Shown here: in pieces, positions 58,976 to 64,000 of the stretch | Numbering within the stretch: position 1 is the stretch's first letter | How the letters are laid out: every line of letters begins with the position of its first letter | NCBI RefSeq assembly: GCF_002105155.1 | Contig: NW_019029068.1 | Coordinates: 1-64,000 of the forward strand | From: Lobosporangium transversale | Taxonomy: Eukaryota > Mortierellomycota > Mortierellomycetes > Mortierellales > Mortierellaceae | DNA length: 64,000 nt | Direction: 5' to 3' | Notes under the pieces: generated by a model | What the model was told of the DNA's origin: nothing | The model's database searches: none | What the model saw: the letters and a program-made list of their open reading frames with translations, nothing else | Made by a program: the position numbers and the translations under genes

Positions 58976-61684
58976 AAATGTCAAACATCAGACCGACGCC
59001 GGCATATTGTTTAGCCGGTGGTATCACTGAGGAGTGTTTTTTTTTATTTTATTTTATATAATAACCACATCCCAGTGATACCACCGCCAAGCCTGGAATG
59101 GAAGACAGACTTCCGAGCCCGAAATTGTTTCAGTCACCCTGACGAATCACCTCGAAATTTAACCACACCTTTTGAAAAGAGGCAGCCAACTCGGAAGGCG
59201 TGTGGTATCGATCTGCCATGGACTGGGTAGTATGTTTTGATGGTGCAGTGTTTATGCCAAACGCGTGGTGTGTCTCGACCCAAAGGCAGGGACGATGTCC
59301 GTTGATCCATATCATGAGTTGACTTGCTGCATCAGTATCACACATGAAAGCTCATGCCCTACAGAATATGTAATGTATTTGTTTGCTGATATTCAAACCG
59401 ATCATCAGAGCGCCTTGCGTCCTCAGTGGACCTCTATCCAATCATTCCTTAAACCCTCGGATCAAATCCAATTTGTCGGATACAGTTCGATTTATCGGAT
59501 TTTGGGCCACTGCTCGGATTCGGAAGTCCGCCATGGTTCAAAGACCTTCTTGAAAGCATGCGGTGCTATAGATCATTAATCATGCTCAAAGGAAACAGAA
59601 GTGAAAAGTGTTGACATTACGATGATGCGGACGATAACGGATGCCCTTATGAATCAAACAGGTCCTCTCCCATGCAGTTGTTTAAATTTATTATTCTGAA
59701 CCGGAAGGTTTGCCTGTATACTACTTCAATTTCAGGAGCAGATTCTGTATCAGCTGGCTGGAGTTTGCCACTCACAAAGCGGAAGGCCCGAAAGTCCAGC
59801 TATTGCATTTCGAGACTTCTCAAGGTTATCGAGATATTTTGATTTGTTATTTTTGGTTTCTTGCAACATTAGTACGTTAAATGGTATCTGTTGTGTTGGC
59901 GAGATTGCACTGTAGTGTTTCGAGCGCTCCAATCCACTGGATTGACCAAACGTGTTTATATCGAAGCTAACACGTCTTGCTACTCATTTGGTCTTTGGCT
60001 TGGCATTCATGAGTTATAAAGGCTCCAGTGACACAAATATGACTTACCATGTCTTGGGCTTTATAGAGAACCAAAGACTTCTCATCAACCATTGCAAACC
60101 ATGATATAATCAAGCAAAAGCAAACATCAACCATGGGTCAATAAGCCCGCGACCTGTTGCCACGTAGCTGTCTATTGAAGTTGAGGAGCCGTTATGTGAA
60201 AGGATTCGCGAGGTTTTTGTGAAAGACACAACTCGTTCTCATATAGATAGGTGTTATAAGGACATACAAAAACGTAAATAAAAATGCATTTCGCTCTATA
60301 ATACTCTATATCTAATTCTTAAAAGGACAAAAGGTGCTTTGTAGCGGTTATGAAAGGGACTCCTAAAAAGGCGCGTCTTTTTCAGATGCTCAGCATTCTT
60401 TATCAACCTATTTCTCTTCGACTACTTACAAGTAAAAAAAAAAATCTCTTCCACGTGAACTTTGTGTGCGCATTGACACTTTAGTTCCCGTCTATTTCAA
60501 GGAAACACACGTAAAGTTGCTATCATTTAATAACCCAATGGGGAGTCTCAGGAAGCAAGGCACTGATGGCTTCCAGATGCGCGCTTTTGTGCAAAAATGA
60601 TGAGAGCATATCGGCCGCGTGATTCACGACAACTAGACTCTATATAATGCAGTGTCGCATCTGCAAGCTCCCTCCTAAATACACCAAATGTTAAATGACT
60701 GGGCTTCTTTTTTTAAGAATATGATGTCACGCGCTTCACCCACAATCTCGTCGATGTTTACATTGCTTTCCGCTTTATTCCTTTATTCGTCTCCACTCTT
60801 CATGTTCACTCTCCTTTTGACTTTCCCATCCTCTGCAACTTCTTTCCCCATAAGCAGCATATTATAAAATCTAACGTATGCTTGTGCTTTGCTCCTGTAT
60901 CTTTTTTCGTCTACCCCTCTCGGCTCCTGGCTTTCATTGCCTGGGCCGGCGATCAGAATTTGATTCGAATGGAAAAAGTTGAGCATTTCTTTTCTCAAAA
61001 CCGGCGTCTAGAATCTTGAATAAACCGGATACATTGCGATCTGTGCCTCGGGGGAAGATGGCACCCAGAGTTGTACAAGAGAATGGGATACAATGAGATC
61101 AAATGGGTTGTACAAACGCGCGATAAGAGCATTCCTGAGAAACTCCGAAACGGCTTGTGGGTAGAGATCAAAAAGACACTGCATTTACAAGGTTTCGAAG
61201 CACGTCGGAAAACAAAAGATTAGATTGGGATGCGCTTAGTTTTCATGTACATGTATTATACAAATATATATATATTTGCCAGACTGAGGACTGAGAATGA
61301 ATTCCAATGAAGAATGGTGCCTGTGCGCACATGCCCAAATGCCAATTGTGTTTGACAGGACAGAGATTTGCACTGCAGCTGCAGATGAGGTTTACATGTC
61401 TAAAAAGAAGAAGATAATTTCATAAAGCGAATAGGATTCGTGCATTTGCAAACCATTCGATTGTTTATTTGATTATTTTGATTAATTCTCATTGGATATC
61501 CACCATGGGTTGTTTGTTGGTCAAATATATTGTCCTTGAGGACTTGAGAGCGACTTGAACTAGCGGTAATATTTTTTTCTCTCGCTTGCTCTCTCCTTCC
61601 CATTATCTTCATAACTTGTAGCACTTGATAGGGCTTGTTTATTATTCCCGTGCAGCCCATGTATGCTCTCAATGATGTATATAT
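58976..61684. other. Long gene-poor interval
   Basis: Scattered short ORFs only (for example 59265-59579 plus, 59750-59932 minus, 60783-60998 minus). The minus-strand piece at 59750-59932 contains FNVLMLQETKN, faintly like the start of a LINE endonuclease, but nothing else supports that. Otherwise nothing is identified. Confidence 0.4.
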
Positions 61685-61897
61685 TGTCCTCGTCATTTGG
61701 TCATGCACATATTGTAAAAATATATTGATTGAATTGGCCCCAGAAAAAGCGCGTCACATTGAATGGGATTTGTGTATTGAATCGGTGGCTGATTTTGGCC
61801 ACCAACTCATTTAAGATTATTCAAAATTCTGAGCCGACCAAATCAATTCAATAATTATATGTTTTTAGAATATGTGCATGACCAAATGACGAGGACA
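61685..61897. mobile_element. MITE copy 2 (~213 bp) with terminal inverted repeats
   Basis: The left end TGTCCTCGTCATTTGGTCAT and the right end, read in reverse, are the same for about 28 bp (TGTCCTCGTCATTTGGTCATGCACATATT type). The core matches MITE copy 1 at 23966-24163. Non-coding; mobilised, if ever, by a transposase encoded elsewhere. Confidence 0.75.
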
Positions 61898-62571
61898 CAG
61901 TCATGTATAGCTAATAGTCTTCATCTTCATTTTTTTTATATGATGAAAAGACATCTTCATTTTTTTTATACGATGAAAAGATATCTTCTTACGTTACGTC
62001 GAAGGGGAAATGTTTCCCGTTTCCTCCCTTCCCTGTCTAGAGGAAAAAAAGAAGAAGAGAGGAATAACATTACATCGATGTTCAGCGTTCAGTGTTCAGT
62101 GCTTAGTGAAGATGTTTTATGCGATTTCATTGCAATGCAAGGATGCAAGGGGGTAGATCACAATAGTCTGCATATTTTGTTTGCATTGCATTGGACATGT
62201 ACAAACATGTATGCATCGTATGCATTTAACACGCGTGGTCTCCACTGGAGCGGTTGCTTTGTGACACCCAAAACCCCTTTGTCCGTTCTTTTCTTTTTCC
62301 TTTTCTTCCACAGGAAGGCTGGAAAAAGGGCTACTGAAAAAAACTCTAAACATCACATCGTTTGTGTATTTGTGTACCATTGCACCATGTGTCGACGCTC
62401 TACTTTTTTTTTTTTTCCTCCTCTTTTACTTTCTTCTTTCCTCATTCTTCATTCTTTTTTTTTTGTTCTCATCATCTCTTCATTTATCATTCTTCTTTAT
62501 ACCCTGCCTGACTTTGCTCTTTCCTTTTCCCCCACAAAAAATAAAATAAAGTAAAAAACTTTAACTTAGGC
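61898..62571. other. Promoter/5' leader region of the phosphatase-like gene
   Basis: It begins with a 30-bp direct duplication ([20 protein letters not shown]-type, about 61922-61981). From 62400 to 62540 the plus strand is strongly pyrimidine-rich, a common feature upstream of fungal genes. Confidence 0.45.
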
Positions 62572-63733
62572 ATGGTCGCGACTGCTCTTGCTTCCAGCTC
62601 TGTCCTGGAAGGCGATACGACCTTTCTTACCAGCAGCAGCATCAACAATACCTCTACCACTTCCACCATCACTGTCATTGCCACCTCCATTGCCAATGAG
62701 AATGAACCCGAAAATCCCTCGTCAGTCGAGTCGTCTGAGAACTCATTCTCAACATTCGTTTCGTCTTGTCCGCTCATTCATTCCCAACCCCCTGTGCATG
62801 CTATTGAAGCTGACCAGTTATTCTCCCTTCACCAGAAGTTTGTCTCTACCCCTTTGCCCTCCAAATCCATGTTTCCTTGGCTCCATGGAGTTGATGGGAC
62901 AGACAGCACACAAAATTACTTTTTTGGCATCGAACAGAGCTATCATCACCATCTTTACTACACTGGTTCCCTCACCGGAACTGGTGCTGACGCGATGATG
63001 GTCGATGGAGAGACATTTGCCACAAACCATAAATTACCCATACCAGAACATCGCGGACTGATGTTTGTCCATACCTGTGAGCGAGACCTTGGTCGACTCG
63101 TAGGCTCCATTAGTCCATCCGAGATTCTTAAGCCTGCTCCACGAGTGTTGTCGGCAACAAGACCTTCTGACTTAGGCTCTCAAAACGCCTCTGCCAATAA
63201 AGCGCAACAGTCATCACCCCCCCAATTGGGAGATATTAACAACCATCCACAGATGCATCACCAATACACGGATAGCCCCTCAGTCCAACAGCAACTTCAA
63301 CAACAACAACAACAGGATGCTAACCAAGGAGTGACTGGACATGAGTCTGATTGGGATGACTCTTCTCTTTCTTCCTCATCATTTTCCTCAACCACATCAT
63401 CTTCTACCAATGCAGTGTATCCTCCATCTGCATCTACATCAAAATCCGCAAAGTCTTCTTCATTTTCGACAGTAGGGATGCATCCAATGTATTCGGGCTC
63501 GTTCTTACAATCTCAAAGTGAAGGGATCAATATCCGAAATTTTAAGATTCAGGTGCCACGTTATGCACTTCTATCAGACATTGTTGTGTATGCGAACGAA
63601 GGTGAGCAGGATCTGGGAATCTTGCAACTTGCTAAACAGATCTCTGCAGCTCAAGATGAAATCTGGCAGTTGATGAAAGAACAATATCCACAGATGACCT
63701 TTGAGTCAAGACGCCAGACATTTGTTCTGAAAG
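62572..63733 (+). CDS. N-terminal exon of a probable PPS1-like dual-specificity phosphatase (continues past window)
   Basis: The frame opens at ATG 62572 and is taken to end at the donor AAAG/GTAACA at 63733, giving 387 residues. After a Ser/Thr-rich start it reads SMFPWLHGVDGTDSTQNYFF, a string I associate with the N-terminal region of fungal dual-specificity phosphatases of the PPS1 type. Next are HRGLMFVHTCERDLGRLVGS, a Gln/Ser-rich linker (poly-Gln at about 63286-63315), and IRNFKIQVPRYALLSDIVVY. The catalytic HCxxGxxR part is not in the window, so the identity is provisional. The rest of the window (63734-64000) reads as intron or unresolved; the next AG acceptor near 63882 leads quickly to a stop. 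Confidence 0.5.
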
Positions 63734-64000
63734 GTAACAATAACAAAAAAAACAACAAGAAACAACAATTAGTAATGACAACAACAACAAAAAAAAAAGA
63801 GGAAAAAAAAAGAGCCCAAAGAAAGATCGATAGCATGTGTTTCTGTTTCTGTCTCTTTGAATAATATGGCGTATCTTGCAGGAGACAGGGCAGGATAGGG
63901 CAGGTCGGGGATGGAAAAGAGTATGTGCATAAACATAATCAGCTCAGGTAAAGAAAAAGGGGGATGAGAAGACAAAGTGTCGGAGTACCTTTGAAGAGCA

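Noticed and set aside
59750-59932. LINE endonuclease start (FNVLMLQETKN)
   Set aside because: Only one short motif-like string; no reverse transcriptase or further endonuclease motifs nearby.
1-64000. tRNA and rRNA genes
   Set aside because: No GGTTCGANTCC box with a foldable partner and no rRNA-like block was noticed; a covariance search would be needed to exclude them.

Overview
The window looks like nuclear DNA of a filamentous early-diverging fungus. The best guess is Mortierellomycota (Mortierella and relatives). This rests on inference: short GT-AG introns in nearly every gene, long A/T homopolymers in introns and intergenic DNA, an F-box/leucine-rich-repeat family of the type expanded in Mortierella, and conserved fungal housekeeping genes (SPT6, SKI3, GID1, ALG2, a ClC transporter, ALDH7). 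No rRNA, tRNA or CRISPR array was recognised by eye.

Layout. 1-5350: copy A of a long A/T-rich repeat, cut by the window edge. 5585-8999: an F-box/LRR pseudogene and an intact-looking F-box gene whose C-terminus has become an RNA-polymerase-II-CTD-like Tyr/Ser/Pro tail. 9838-18950: two multi-exon genes on the minus strand, a RanBPM/GID1-type ubiquitin-ligase subunit and SKI3. 19-27 kb: accessory DNA with relics of a Tc1-like transposase, an unidentified gene family in inverted orientation, a small secreted Cys protein, a MITE and a decayed LRR gene. 27443-34986: ALG2 (minus) and SPT6 (plus), diverging from a 426-bp shared promoter. 35.6-45.5 kb: a diverged remnant (D) and two further near-identical copies (B reversed, C forward) of the repeat seen at the left edge. 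46920-53542: a ClC-type chloride transporter converging with ALDH7. 54-62.5 kb: accessory DNA with a Helitron helicase fragment, a two-exon coiled-coil gene, degenerate ORFs and a second copy of the MITE. 62572 to the end: the first exon of a probable dual-specificity phosphatase.

Exon structures were built by hand. For seven genes the exon lengths sum to a multiple of three and the joined frames are open: GID1, SKI3, ALG2, SPT6, ClC, ALDH7 and the coiled-coil gene.

The most striking architecture is the repeat. Copies A and B lie in opposite orientation and bracket about 31 kb holding all the genes from the F-box pair to SPT6, so that block could be inverted by recombination. Copies B and C form a fold-back with arms of about 3.6 kb.
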